The translations under genes were made by a program, and so were the position numbers. Shown in pieces: positions 16,561 through 26,619 of a stretch of DNA of 64,000 bases. Below the pieces are notes generated by a model. It was not told where the DNA came from. It worked only from the letters and a program-made list of their open reading frames with translations, and did no database searches. Each line of letters begins with the position of its first letter. Position 1 is the stretch's first letter. Origin of the DNA: an uncultured Latescibacterota bacterium. Its GTDB lineage: Bacteria; Latescibacterota; UBA2968; UBA8231. The DNA is taken from positions 1,364,001-1,428,000 of the forward strand of contig OX638377.1 of assembly GCA_951813615.1 (NCBI GenBank). Reading direction: 5' to 3'.

Positions 16561-17691
16561 CTAAACCACGTGGCCGCCGCGGACGGTAGCCACCGGCTCC
16601 CAACAGCCGCCGGGCCGCTCCTCGCCGTTGACGTCGCGCAGGGGCAGGGCCTCCTCGTTCCAGCGCAGTACCGCTAGGTCGGCGCAAGCCCCCGGAGCTA
16701 AGGTGCCGACTTCGCCCTTTAGGCCTAGCACCTCGGCGGGGCGAGCGGTGGCGCGGGCGAATACATCTGCTTCGGCCATGCCAGCGGCGATGAGCTTGGA
16801 CATCGTGCGGGGCAGGTCGTGTTGGGGGCGGCTGTCAACGTGGCGGTTGTATTGGTCGGTCGAAACCGTATCGACGAGGAAGCCTTGGGTAATGGTGGCC
16901 TCGGCAATGGGAAAGCTGAAGGAGTTCATGCCGTGGCCCAAGTCGAAGAGGACGCCGCGCTGACGAGCTTCCCATACGTCGTCGGCAATGCGGTCGCCGT
17001 CCATCAGGTTTTCGGGCAGGGCATTGAGGGAGTAGGTCACCACGTCACCGGGGCGCAACAGGGGGAGTTGCTCGCGGCGGGGCCAGTCGGGTTTGAGACG
17101 GGTGCCCACCAGCAGTGGTTTGCCGCTCAATTCCGCGGCCTCTAGCCCAGCGGCCATAATGGGGCGCGGGTCGAGATCGTCGGCGCAGGCCCCACCGGTG
17201 ACGGTGACGGCAATGCTCCAAATGTTGCGGTCGTCCGCGGCAATGGCGTCGGCGCAGGCTTGGGCATCGGCGTCGGCCAAGTCGTTGAAGCAGCGCACGG
17301 GGTGTGTCTCACCGTGTTTGCACAGATTGATGGCTAGGAGCACGCGGGTGCGCGAGGCCTCGATCACGGTGCGGCGGTAGTCGTCTATGTTCACTGCCCC
17401 GGCATCGCCTTGGGACATGACGGTGGTGACGCCGCGCGGCAAAAAGTGGATGTCCGGGTCGATGCCAAAGCGCGATTGGCCACGGGCTGGATGGGCGTGC
17501 AGATCGACTAGGCCGGGTAGCAGGAGAGCGTCGGGGAAGTCGAGCACGGTGTGGGCTGGTCCCTCGACGGCGGGGCCGGAGGCGACAATGCGGTCGCCGC
17601 GAATGGCGACTGCGCCGGGACCGTCTAGGCCGCTATCGGCGCAGAAGAGACGCGGGGCGCGCACTAATAAGTCGTAGGTTTGTTCGGTCAT
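16561..17691 (-). CDS. Amidohydrolase/deacetylase-family metallohydrolase
   Basis: The 376-residue protein has the amidohydrolase TIM-barrel motif VDLHAHP (H65-x-H67) and then FLPRGVTTVMSQGDAGAVN. This resembles the GVTTVVDAGSAG stretch of the amidohydrolase/deacetylase group usually encoded beside 2-keto-3-deoxy-sugar-acid aldolases. The C-terminus has the composite-domain GTLAPGACADLAVLRW. It probably hydrolyses an amide, ester or lactone of a small substrate; which one is unknown. I chose ATG at 17691, giving MTEQTYDLLVRAPRLFCADS, four bases after the upstream stop; an upstream frame to 17748 is inside that gene. The genes on both sides fit a sugar-acid pathway. Confidence 0.82.
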   Translation of the reverse strand: MTEQTYDLLVRAPRLFCADSGLDGPGAVAIRGDRIVASGPAVEGPAHTVLDFPDALLLPGLVDLHAHPARGQSRFGIDPDIHFLPRGVTTVMSQGDAGAVNIDDYRRTVIEASRTRVLLAINLCKHGETHPVRCFNDLADADAQACADAIAADDRNIWSIAVTVTGGACADDLDPRPIMAAGLEAAELSGKPLLVGTRLKPDWPRREQLPLLRPGDVVTYSLNALPENLMDGDRIADDVWEARQRGVLFDLGHGMNSFSFPIAEATITQGFLVDTVSTDQYNRHVDSRPQHDLPRTMSKLIAAGMAEADVFARATARPAEVLGLKGEVGTLAPGACADLAVLRWNEEALPLRDVNGEERPGGCWEPVATVRGGHVV

Positions 17692-17695
17692 AGGG

Positions 17696-20047
17696 TTAGT
17701 ACGCCACGGCGATAGTGCGGAGCGCGGTGTCATTGCCTGCATCGGCACCTAGATTGACGCTCAGGACGTACAGGCCGGGTGCTGCGCTCGTTCCGTCGAT
17801 GTCGCGGCCATCCCAAGTAAAGAGGCGTTGCGAGCCTTCGGTGCTTGGGATGAGGACTGCTACTTGGCGTCCGGCTAGGTCGAAGACTTCCACCCTCGGC
17901 TCCGTGCCCTCGACTTTGAAGGCGACGAATCGCACCTCTAGCTGGTCGTTGATGCCGTCGCCGTTGGGGGTTACGGTCGCCGAGGCCAGTTGCAAGTCGC
18001 TGATGAGTTGGCTGCTGCTAGTTAGTTCGGGCAGCATGACGATGTTGGAGCGGCGCTCGGCTGCCTCGACCGACTGCCACAGGCCCGGTGCTTCGCTTGA
18101 TCCGAGGTCGAGGGCAAAGACGGTGGCGTTTTGCAGCAGGCGGGTCGTGAAGCTTACTTGCAGCGAGTCGCCGGTATGCACCTGAGGCAACGCGATGAGC
18201 AGCGAGTCGGCCTGCACGTCCAAGGTGGCTGGAACGACCTGCTCCGCGCCGACCATCACCGAGACGCTCTGGAGGTCAACGGGCTCGGGGACGGTGAAGC
18301 GCATTAGGTCGAAGCTGCTGTCGAGTTCGTCGGTCTCGGGCCAAAGGGTGTAGGTAAAGCGCGTGTCTTGGTTGGGGCTGGCCTCGCGGGGGGCGACGCT
18401 GCCGCGCGCGCCTTGAACTAGGGCGTTTTCGTATTCGACGGAGACCGAATTGACGGTTGGGGCGACGGCGGGGTCGTCGGTGGCGAGGATCATCTCCAGC
18501 AGCATGAAGCGGCGGGGGCTGGCCGAGTTGAAGGACTCACCGGAAAACTGGTACACATTGCTCCAGGCGTCCCAGTCCTCGCCGACAACCAGCGTGGTGT
18601 CGATGGGACCGCGCAACACTTTGGGCGAACTCTTCCATTTTTCTTCGGTGATTTCTTCGCCGAGCTTATTGCGGAACGTAAAGACCGGTGCCAGCGCGTT
18701 GCCCGAACGCGAGCGCAGTTGCATTCTGGTGCCCGGAGGCAAGTCAGCGTCCCAGTGCAGGGACTTGATGACTTTGGGTCGCCCATCGCCTACTACCTCA
18801 CCGAGGTTGATAAAGGCCGACTGCAACTCGACTTGGGCTGGATAACCCGGAGAGAACAATTGCATCTCGCCCCACTTGACGACGCCCCATCCCCTGCAAG
18901 TAACGCCGTGCCAGAACAGGTAGCGAGCCTTGCGCGGCGCGAATAGGTAGCGCATGTAAAGCAGGTTGTCGGCGTTGGGGGCCACATGGGTGAAAACCTC
19001 GTCGTAGTCAACGTTTTCGGGCACTTCGACGAGGGGGGCGGTGCCTGTGGCCGGGGTGCCGTCGGAAAAGAGGATGGTGTGGCCCGGCCCAGTGCCAGAG
19101 ATGGTGAAACCGAGGGTGCCTTCGTCGGGCTGCATGGAGTAGATAAACATCTCGTCGATAAAGAACGTCGCGCCTAGGTCTGCGCGGAACCAAGTGCCGC
19201 CTTCGGACCATTCCGACAGCGCGCCGCGACAGTCGGTGACGGTGTTGTTGGTGTTGAGGTTGGCGTCGAAGAGGTTGAAGGTAGAGCCGGTGCCGTCGCC
19301 TTCGACGAAATTGCCGCGTAAGCCGGTGCCGATGGCGATGTTGTCGCCAATGCCGATTACCTCGATCTCGGCGAGGGCGGCGTTGGCGTTTTGCTCTTCG
19401 GAAATAATTTGGATGTACTGGATCAACTGGTAGTGGTTGCGTTCTGCGGGCGTTAAGTCGAGGTCGGGGTTAGTCACTAACGCGCTGTCGCGCCCGGCGT
19501 AGCGCAGCGGGATGACAATTTCTGATTCGGCGTTGGGTCGCGTGGTGCGGAAGGCTTGGCGGTAGAGGAAGAGGTCGTCCGTGGCCGAGATGCGCACGCC
19601 GGAAGTGGTGAAGACGCGGAATTGGCGGAACGGGCGCGCTCCCTCTTGGTCGGGGAATTTTAGACGAATCTCGCGGGCTAGCGCCGCACGGCCTAGGTCG
19701 ATGGTGATAAACCAATCCTCGCGGGCGTCGTCTGGGCTGGGTTGCCAATAGGTCGTGGGATCGCCGTCGATGACTAGCCGAGCATCGGCCTCGTTGGAGC
19801 CTGCTTGCCAGAGGCCACCGGCAACGGCATCGCCCCTAGTACGGGTCTCGTGGACGAAGAGATGCGCATCCTCGATGAGGTTGATGTCCTTGCGGAATTT
19901 GACGAGCGAGAGCTGGCCTTGTTCGCCGACCTGGACCAAGCCGAAGGGCTGTTGCCATTGGGCCCATTCCTCGGCGCTGTCGAAGGAGAGCATTTCAGCC
20001 GCGAGTGGGGCGGCTAGCACGAGGCAGACGATGATTACACGTTGCAT
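17696..20047 (-). CDS. Secreted discoidin-like surface protein, type A (pair 1)
   Basis: The 783-residue protein has a signal peptide (MQRVIIVCLVLAAPLAAEML). A discoidin/F5/8C-like domain follows (about 75-185) with VIDGDPTTYWQPSPDD and ITIDLGRAALAREIRL, and a second discoidin-like unit lies around 270-400. Beta-sandwich regions follow, then a C-terminal module starting TPNGDGINDQLEVRF (693), with VEVFDLAGRQVA, FTWDGRDIDGTSAAPGLY and the ending AVAY. It should be exported and may bind carbohydrate; binding is inferred from the fold. I chose the start after a stop-overlapping site (TAAGGAGG) 10 bases from the end of the type B gene. It is followed after 4 bases by the amidohydrolase. Confidence 0.85.
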   Translation of the reverse strand: MQRVIIVCLVLAAPLAAEMLSFDSAEEWAQWQQPFGLVQVGEQGQLSLVKFRKDINLIEDAHLFVHETRTRGDAVAGGLWQAGSNEADARLVIDGDPTTYWQPSPDDAREDWFITIDLGRAALAREIRLKFPDQEGARPFRQFRVFTTSGVRISATDDLFLYRQAFRTTRPNAESEIVIPLRYAGRDSALVTNPDLDLTPAERNHYQLIQYIQIISEEQNANAALAEIEVIGIGDNIAIGTGLRGNFVEGDGTGSTFNLFDANLNTNNTVTDCRGALSEWSEGGTWFRADLGATFFIDEMFIYSMQPDEGTLGFTISGTGPGHTILFSDGTPATGTAPLVEVPENVDYDEVFTHVAPNADNLLYMRYLFAPRKARYLFWHGVTCRGWGVVKWGEMQLFSPGYPAQVELQSAFINLGEVVGDGRPKVIKSLHWDADLPPGTRMQLRSRSGNALAPVFTFRNKLGEEITEEKWKSSPKVLRGPIDTTLVVGEDWDAWSNVYQFSGESFNSASPRRFMLLEMILATDDPAVAPTVNSVSVEYENALVQGARGSVAPREASPNQDTRFTYTLWPETDELDSSFDLMRFTVPEPVDLQSVSVMVGAEQVVPATLDVQADSLLIALPQVHTGDSLQVSFTTRLLQNATVFALDLGSSEAPGLWQSVEAAERRSNIVMLPELTSSSQLISDLQLASATVTPNGDGINDQLEVRFVAFKVEGTEPRVEVFDLAGRQVAVLIPSTEGSQRLFTWDGRDIDGTSAAPGLYVLSVNLGADAGNDTALRTIAVAY

Positions 20048-20057
20048 CGAATCCTCC

Positions 20058-22100
20058 TTAGTAGGCGATACCCAAAGGGCGGTATTGGGGGTCGGCAGCA
20101 AATTCCGAGCGCAGATTTAAGGCCATCAGGTAGAGTCCAGGCGGCAGCCACTGACCTGTTTCGTCGCGGCCGTCCCAGCGCAAGCTCTGCGGGCCCGCGT
20201 TCTGCAAACCGGCCTCGACGAGGGCCACGCGCCGCCCGTCGAGGCTATAGACCTCGAGGACGACGGGCACGGCTTCGGGCAAGCGGAACAGCGAATAGAC
20301 TACGTGCAGTTCGTCGTTGATGCCGTCGCCATTGGGTGTAAAGACCGCAGAGGAAAAGGTTAGGTTCTGGATAAAAGCGGTTGTCTGCCCAGTGGTGCCG
20401 AGCACGCGCAGGCTGTTAGTCGAAAGGGCCTCACCGACATCGGCACCGACTACAGGTTGCGGCAGAACGTCGCGTTCGCTGTCTAGTACTTCGCTCTGGA
20501 AGGTAGTGGCGAATTCAAATATCTCCGTGCCAAAGACAATGCGGATCGGCGGATTGTTGGCGCGGGTGATGCGCTCGGGCAGGTGGATGAGTAGGCCCTC
20601 GGGTTCTTGGGTGACCTCGGCGGGCGCAGTTTCCGTGCGGCCCTCGCCTAGTTGCAGGCTTTTGAGTTCGGTTTGGTGCCCGGTGCGAATGCGCAATAGG
20701 TCGAAGCCGGGCGCATTAACCGCTTCGAAGTCGGCTTGGAGGTCATAGACGAATTCTATCGCTTTGCCGAGGGGGACTTGAGTGATCCCGCTGGCGGGCT
20801 GCGGATCGTCTAGGGGAGCCACTTCGCCGCGCACGTTGGCGGCCAACAGCGGGGCGGTTTCGAGCCACAGCGAGTCGAGGCGCACGAAGTCGTCGAAGGA
20901 ATCGCTTTCCATGGTGACGCGGAACTGCAAATGGGTGCCGTTGCGCAGGTTAATTGGTTGGCCCGATTCGACAAAGGGCGCTGACCAGAAAGTCCAATTA
21001 TCCGAATCGTAGCCGATGGACGCGCGGACGCCGGGTTTGGGCTGGCGTTCGATTAGGTCAGCCATGGCGTGGATGCGCACGAAGCGGGTGCGCAGTGCGT
21101 TTTCATAGTGGTCGCGCGAGACTACGCGCTCTAGCCCGGTGTCCATGTACTCGTGATAGACGGCGGGATCGTCGTCTAGGCCGGTGCGAATTTCGACCTT
21201 GATCTGCGCCGCTGCATCGGGAGTTTCTACTGGGGTCCCATCGATCATGCGGAATTTTGTCGCCTGCCAGAACAGCCGCCCGAAATTCACGGGTTCGCCG
21301 AGGTCGGTTATTTGGGTCTTGTAGATGGCCCGTTGCGGCACGCCTTGGGCGAAGAGCTGGAACTCACTGATCGAGCCGATCAGGGCGAAGGCAACCAAGG
21401 CGTTGGCCTCGGTTAGGACTAGGCGGTCTTCGTCGAGGAGCGAAAGTCGCCGTTGGTAGCGGAAAAAGCGCAGATACTGGCGGTCGAAGTCAATGCGGAC
21501 TTGTGGGGTGAAATTGTTGTCAACATCGGCGATGACGGTGGAGAGTGGGTTGACATTGCCTTCGAGCACCGGGGGTTCGGGCGCGACTGAGGCGGTTACC
21601 TGAAAAGCGGGGATGAAGTCCGTTTCCAGTGGGGTCCCATCGGAGCGAAAACCCTCGCTGGGCGGGATAAAGCCGAAGGCCACCGCTGGCACTGACACGG
21701 CCAAATCCATGGTAAAGGTTTCTTTTTCGACGAGGTCGGCTTTGGGCGGATTATAGGTAGTAGGGTCGTCATCGATGAGCCAAGAGCCGTTTTCCGATGG
21801 GTCGGGTATGCCGTTGTTCCACTTCCACATCCGCGGCGTTTCGCCGTCTAGGTAGTCGAAGATGCGGTCGCTGGGGTCGCGCCAGAAGGCCCAGTTGTCG
21901 ATGTGGGAAAAAACCGTCTCATCCAGCGTGAAGTACGTGGGCTGGATGGCACCGGGGGTGGTTGCGAAATCGATGAAGAGGCGGGTGGTGTCGTTTTCGC
22001 TCCAGGATAGGCCGCTGCCGCCTAGTTGCCAGTGGGAAATCTGGGCGGTAGCACTTTGCGCTAAAATTAGGGTGAACAGGACGATTGAGGCACGGCGCAT
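20058..22100 (-). CDS. Secreted discoidin-like surface protein, type B (pair 1)
   Basis: The 680-residue protein has a signal peptide (1-20, ending ATAQ) and then ISHWQLGGSGLSW. A discoidin-like region holds LIDDDPTTYNPP (109-120) and FTMDLAVSVPAVAFGFIPP, and beta-rich middle domains include ASIGYDSDNWTFWSAPF. The C-terminal module starts TPNGDGINDELHVVYS (588), with LRWDGRDETGQWLPPGLY and the ending LGIAY. Its DDPTTYN...DLA motif matches the DGDPTTYW...DLG motif of type A proteins, so types A and B are ancient paralogues. It has an AAGGAGA site. It is transcribed just before the type A gene, with a 10-base gap. Confidence 0.85.
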   Translation of the reverse strand: MRRASIVLFTLILAQSATAQISHWQLGGSGLSWSENDTTRLFIDFATTPGAIQPTYFTLDETVFSHIDNWAFWRDPSDRIFDYLDGETPRMWKWNNGIPDPSENGSWLIDDDPTTYNPPKADLVEKETFTMDLAVSVPAVAFGFIPPSEGFRSDGTPLETDFIPAFQVTASVAPEPPVLEGNVNPLSTVIADVDNNFTPQVRIDFDRQYLRFFRYQRRLSLLDEDRLVLTEANALVAFALIGSISEFQLFAQGVPQRAIYKTQITDLGEPVNFGRLFWQATKFRMIDGTPVETPDAAAQIKVEIRTGLDDDPAVYHEYMDTGLERVVSRDHYENALRTRFVRIHAMADLIERQPKPGVRASIGYDSDNWTFWSAPFVESGQPINLRNGTHLQFRVTMESDSFDDFVRLDSLWLETAPLLAANVRGEVAPLDDPQPASGITQVPLGKAIEFVYDLQADFEAVNAPGFDLLRIRTGHQTELKSLQLGEGRTETAPAEVTQEPEGLLIHLPERITRANNPPIRIVFGTEIFEFATTFQSEVLDSERDVLPQPVVGADVGEALSTNSLRVLGTTGQTTAFIQNLTFSSAVFTPNGDGINDELHVVYSLFRLPEAVPVVLEVYSLDGRRVALVEAGLQNAGPQSLRWDGRDETGQWLPPGLYLMALNLRSEFAADPQYRPLGIAY

Positions 22101-22170
22101 AATGGCTCTCCTTCCGTCGAATCATGCGCTAATATAACGCGTCAGAAGCGATTATCCTATTTAAGCAATA

Positions 22171-24507
22171 TCAGTACGCCACGGCGATGGTGCGCAGTGC
22201 CGTATCGTCGCCAGCGTCAGCGCCTAGGTCAATGCGGCAGAGGTAGGTGCCGGGCGGTACGAGACCGCCTTGGGTGGCGCGTCCGTTCCAAGTAAAGACG
22301 TGAGCCAAGCCGTCGATGGTCGGAGTCGCCAGTTCAGCAACCGGCCGTCCGGCGAGGTCGAAAATATGCACTTGGGGCGTGTGTTGCGCGACCTTGAAGG
22401 CGACGAAGCGGATGACCACTGCGTCATTGATGCCGTCGCCGTTGGGGGTGAGCACTGGCGAGGAAATCGAGAGGTCGTCGATGAGCTGGGTCGTGCCGGT
22501 CAGTTCGGGCAGCATGACTATATTGGCGCGGCGCGTCAGCGGCTCGACCGATTGCCACAGGTCTGGATGGCTGCTCGAACCCAAGTCGAGGCCAAAGAGC
22601 GTGGCGTTGTGTACTACGCGGGTGGTGAAGCTGACTTGGACGGAGTCGGCGGTGATCGCGCGGGGCAGGGCGATTTGTAGGGTGTCGGCGCGGATGGCTA
22701 TGGAAGACGGCTCGATGTGGGTATCGCCCACGCGGACTTCGACATCTGACGCTTTAGCGGGGAGGGCAAAGCGCAGCAAGTCGAAGCCCGCGTCTGCGGC
22801 ATCGGCCGCCGACAACAGGGTATAAGTGAAGCGAGTGTCCTCGTTGGGCAGGGCGACTCTGGGGGCAACTTGACCTCGTGCGCCCTGCAACAGCGCGTCC
22901 TTGTACTCAAGCGATAGCGCGTCAATTGCGGGTGCCACCTGTGGATCGTCGGTCGAGAGGATCAGCTCCAACTGCACGAAGCGGCGCGGGCTTTGCGACT
23001 TGAATGCCTCGCCGGAAAAGTTGTACGCCTCGCTCCACGCATCCCAATCCTCACTGACCACGACGGTGGTGTCGATCCTTCCCCGCAGCACTTTGGGCAG
23101 ACTAAGCCATTTCTCCTCGGTGACCGGCTCGCCGATCTTGTCGTGGAAGGCATAGACTTCGCCTTGGGTGTTGCCCGAGCGCGAGCGCACTTGCAGGTGA
23201 GCGCCCGGTGGGATGTCGGCGTCCCAAGAGAGGCTGCTGATGACTTTGGGGCGGCCGTCGCCGGCGGCTGTGCCGAGATCGATAAAGTCCGAGCGCATGA
23301 CCACATCGGCGGGGTGACCCGGTGAAAAGAGCATCAGCTCGGTCCAGCGCGAACCCCAGCCTCGGGGGGTATGAGCGTGCCAGAACAGGTAGCGGGCCCT
23401 GCGCGGTTGGAACAGATAGCGCAGATAGCGCATGGGTTCGGCGTCGGGCTGATCGATCAGGGTAGCGAAGTCGAAGGATTCGGGGATGGGGAGTTGAGAG
23501 CTGATGACGCGGGTGCCGTCCGAATAGAGAAAGTTAAAACCGCGCGGCGCACCGGCCACACTGCCGACCGTGCCCTCGCGCGGCCTGAGCGCATAGAGGA
23601 AAAGCTCGTCGAGCCAGAATACGGCCCCTAGATCGATGAAAAACCAAGTGCCCTGATCCTCCCAAGTGCGGACGCGGCCCTCAAAGCCCACGGGCAGAAT
23701 GGAACTGGCAGTGTTCATGTCGCCGTCGAGGACATTCTCGGTGGAGCGGGCGGTAAGTCCGTCAATGATGTCGCCGCGCAGGTCATTGCCCAAACTGACG
23801 TTGTCGCCGACGGCGAGGACTTCGATTTCGGCTAGCGCGCCTTCAGGGTCGAAGTCTTCGACGGTGAAGTTGATGTACTGGATGAGGCGGTACTGGTTGA
23901 ATTTTTCTAGATCGACATCGCGATTGGGGTCGAGGACTTGGGCGCTGTCTTGGATGTCGAAAGCGAGGGGAATCGAGACGGTGGTATCCCGGTTGGGTTG
24001 GGTCGTGAGATAGACCGGGCGAAAGATAAAGAGGTCGTCGAGGGCGTCGGAAGTGATGCCGGTGGCGGTGAAGACGGTGAACTGACGGAAGGGACGGGCC
24101 CCTGCTTGGTCGGGGAAGTGCAGGCGGATCTCGTTGGCTAACACAGTGCGGCCGAGGTCGATTTGCACGAACCAGTCGCCGAGGGGGTCGTCGGCAGAGG
24201 CTTGCCAGAAGGTCTTGCGGTCGCCGTCAATGATCCGTCTGGCCGCGGTCGGGTTGCTGCCGGCTTCCCAGATCCCGCCCGGCACGTTGGCACCGCGCGA
24301 GCGAGTGAGATGAGTGAATTCGGTCGCGTCGGCTACGGCGTTGATATTTTTGCGGAATTTGACTAGTTGCAACCGTCCGCGGTCGTCGAACTCGATTAGG
24401 CCGTGGGGTCGCTTCCAGGTTGACCAGCTAGCGGCGCTGTCGAAGCGGAATTCTTCGGCGGCGAGGGGGGTCGCCAAACAGAGTACCCAGAGCACCAGCG
24501 GACGCAT
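22171..24507 (-). CDS. Secreted discoidin-like surface protein, type A (pair 2)
   Basis: The 778-residue protein is clearly paralogous to the type A proteins of pairs 1 and 3. It has signal peptide MRPLVLWVLCLATPLAAEEF, a discoidin-like domain with IIDGDRKTFWQASADD and VQIDLGRTVLANEIRL, and the middle segment DAWSEAYNFSGEAFKSQSP. The C-terminal module begins TPNGDGINDAVVIRF, has VHIFDLAGRPVAEL and FTWNGRATQGGLVPPGTY, and ends IAVAY. The type B gene ends 6 bases before its ATG. The A proteins are highly similar in order and length but clearly diverged in residues, so the triplication is old or fast-evolving. A 70-base gap follows before pair 1. Confidence 0.85.
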   Translation of the reverse strand: MRPLVLWVLCLATPLAAEEFRFDSAASWSTWKRPHGLIEFDDRGRLQLVKFRKNINAVADATEFTHLTRSRGANVPGGIWEAGSNPTAARRIIDGDRKTFWQASADDPLGDWFVQIDLGRTVLANEIRLHFPDQAGARPFRQFTVFTATGITSDALDDLFIFRPVYLTTQPNRDTTVSIPLAFDIQDSAQVLDPNRDVDLEKFNQYRLIQYINFTVEDFDPEGALAEIEVLAVGDNVSLGNDLRGDIIDGLTARSTENVLDGDMNTASSILPVGFEGRVRTWEDQGTWFFIDLGAVFWLDELFLYALRPREGTVGSVAGAPRGFNFLYSDGTRVISSQLPIPESFDFATLIDQPDAEPMRYLRYLFQPRRARYLFWHAHTPRGWGSRWTELMLFSPGHPADVVMRSDFIDLGTAAGDGRPKVISSLSWDADIPPGAHLQVRSRSGNTQGEVYAFHDKIGEPVTEEKWLSLPKVLRGRIDTTVVVSEDWDAWSEAYNFSGEAFKSQSPRRFVQLELILSTDDPQVAPAIDALSLEYKDALLQGARGQVAPRVALPNEDTRFTYTLLSAADAADAGFDLLRFALPAKASDVEVRVGDTHIEPSSIAIRADTLQIALPRAITADSVQVSFTTRVVHNATLFGLDLGSSSHPDLWQSVEPLTRRANIVMLPELTGTTQLIDDLSISSPVLTPNGDGINDAVVIRFVAFKVAQHTPQVHIFDLAGRPVAELATPTIDGLAHVFTWNGRATQGGLVPPGTYLCRIDLGADAGDDTALRTIAVAY

Positions 24508-24513
24508 TGGCCG

Positions 24514-26523
24514 TTAATAGGCAATGCCCACGGCCAATAGCTGTTTGGCCTGGACGGACTGGGTTTGCAGGGCGATGGAGAGCAGGTAGAGGCCCGGCGG
24601 CAGGAGCTGGCCGGTCTCGTCGCGGCCATCCCAGGTGATCGCACGCGGGCCGGAGTCTTGCAGGCCCTTGTCGAGGCGGGCGATACGGCGGCCGTCCAAG
24701 GCGTACACTTCTAGCGCCACGGGCACCGCACCGGGAAGGCGGAAGAGCGAATAACGCATCTGGAGCTGGTCGTGGACGCCGTCGCCATTGGGGGTCAGCA
24801 CCGGTGTGGACAAAGCGAGCGATTGGATGAAATCAGGTGTTTCGTCGTTCGCGCCCAATACTCGCAGGCTGTTAGTGGAGACCGCTTCACCGGCGTCGCC
24901 GGCGAGGATCGGCTGGGGAAGCGATTCGCTGTCAGCGGCGAAGATCTCGCCGGTAAAGGTAGAGGCGAATTCAAAGACTTGGGTGGCGAAGATCACGCGG
25001 ACCGGCGCGTTGTTGGCGCTGGTGACGCGCCGGGGCAATTGCAGCACCAAACCGTCGTCTTCCTCTATTGTGACTGGATCGACGGGAGCGAGTGGGACGC
25101 CCATTTCGAGGCCGCGAAAGGCGGTGGGGTTGCCGGTGTGGATCCTGAGCGCGTTGAAGCCAGGAGCGGTACTACCGTCGAATTCGGCCCGCACCTGATA
25201 GACGAATTCGGTCTGTTGGCCCAAGGCGACTTCGGTAAAGCCGCGCTTGGGCTGCGGGTCGTCGCGCCGCGCCACTTCGGCGAAGACCTCGGCGGCCAGT
25301 AGGGGCGCGGTCTCGATCCACAGCGAGTCAAGCCGCAGCCAAGCGTCGAAGTCGCGGCTCTCCAAGGAAAGATCCACCTGTAGATGCGATCCGCTCCTGA
25401 TCCGGATGAGCTGGCCCGATTCGGTGAAAGGCACTGACCAGAAAGACCAGTTGGCGGAATCGTAGCCGATGGAGGCGCGAATCCCGGGTCGCGGGTCGCG
25501 GTTGAGCTGGGCGGTGAGCGTCTCGTAGGTCTCGCGCGAAACCTCCTTCTCGCGGCCGATGTTGGTGTATTCGTGGTAGGTCGCCGGGCTGTCGTCGCGG
25601 CCAACGCGGACCTTGGCCTTGAGCCAGACGGGGGCGTCGGGATCTGCGACGACCGCGCCATCGACTAAGCGCAGCGGCGTGCCCGCCCAGTGCAGACGAC
25701 CGAAATTCACGACTTGGCCCAGATCGACTACTTGGCTGAGATACACAACGCGCTGCGGTATGCCTTGGCCGAAGACCTCAAATCCCCCGATTGAGCCTTT
25801 GAGCGCGATGGCTTGGTTGCCTTGGCCGCCGCAGTCGCGGCAGATGTTGAGGGCTTCCTCGTCGGCCAGCGACAATTGGCGGCGCCAGCGGAAGAAGCGA
25901 GCGTACTGGCGAGGGAATTCTATCTGCACGGAGGGTTCGAAGTTGGCACCGACATTGGCGATGGTTTTTTCAAAGAGATCGTTGCCGCCCCAGTGAACGG
26001 CCGGCTCAGAGTCCGTGCCGATCGAGACATCAAAAGCCGGGACCGTGTCGAAGGGCAGGGGTGTGCCGTCAGAGCGGAAGCCCTGCGAGGGAGTGAAGAA
26101 GCCGAAGCGCACGGCGGGGATCGGCACGGCAGTGTCGAAGGAGAAGAACGTGGCTCCGACCGATTCGGAACGAGGGGCGTTGTAGGTCGTGGAATCGCGA
26201 TCGATTAGGAAAACGCCGCTTTGGGTCGGATCGCCGCCAGCGCCGTTCCAGCGGTTCCAAAAGCGGGGTTTCTGGCCATCGACGTAGCCGAGATTGTGCA
26301 GAGTGGGATCGCGCCAGAACTCCCAGTTTTCCAGCAGGTAAAGGACGTTTTGATTTGGCTGCAAGTAGAGCGGCTGGATCGCACCGTCGGCAAAATCGAC
26401 GAGGACTTGGAGGGAGTCGCGCTGGTCCCACGCCATGCCACTGCCGCCAAACTGCCACTTTGCTACTTGAGCGTGGCTGGGCGCGATGGCGAAAATTAGA
26501 ATCAAAGGCCAAACACTGCGCAT
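24514..26523 (-). CDS. Secreted discoidin-like surface protein, type B (pair 2)
   Basis: The 669-residue protein begins with a signal peptide (MRSVWPLILIFAIAPSHAQ) and the type B opening KWQFGGSGMAWDQRD. It has FLIDRDSTTYNAPRSES, ASIGYDSANWSFWSVPF and the C-terminal module TPNGDGVHDQLQMRYSLF (note VHD in place of IND), with ITWDGRDETGQLLPPGLY and the ending VGIAY. It shows one difference from the other B proteins: a Cys pair in NICRDCGGQG (around 235), which could form a local disulfide or metal site. It is coupled to the type A gene downstream (6 bases). Confidence 0.85.
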   Translation of the reverse strand: MRSVWPLILIFAIAPSHAQVAKWQFGGSGMAWDQRDSLQVLVDFADGAIQPLYLQPNQNVLYLLENWEFWRDPTLHNLGYVDGQKPRFWNRWNGAGGDPTQSGVFLIDRDSTTYNAPRSESVGATFFSFDTAVPIPAVRFGFFTPSQGFRSDGTPLPFDTVPAFDVSIGTDSEPAVHWGGNDLFEKTIANVGANFEPSVQIEFPRQYARFFRWRRQLSLADEEALNICRDCGGQGNQAIALKGSIGGFEVFGQGIPQRVVYLSQVVDLGQVVNFGRLHWAGTPLRLVDGAVVADPDAPVWLKAKVRVGRDDSPATYHEYTNIGREKEVSRETYETLTAQLNRDPRPGIRASIGYDSANWSFWSVPFTESGQLIRIRSGSHLQVDLSLESRDFDAWLRLDSLWIETAPLLAAEVFAEVARRDDPQPKRGFTEVALGQQTEFVYQVRAEFDGSTAPGFNALRIHTGNPTAFRGLEMGVPLAPVDPVTIEEDDGLVLQLPRRVTSANNAPVRVIFATQVFEFASTFTGEIFAADSESLPQPILAGDAGEAVSTNSLRVLGANDETPDFIQSLALSTPVLTPNGDGVHDQLQMRYSLFRLPGAVPVALEVYALDGRRIARLDKGLQDSGPRAITWDGRDETGQLLPPGLYLLSIALQTQSVQAKQLLAVGIAY

Positions 26524-26619
26524 CGGACACGGTACCTCCGCCGAGGTGAAATGCTAGCGGGAAGATAACGCAAAAAGAGCTGTGCGCCGAATTAAATAAT
26601 TACCGCTGGGATAGGAGGC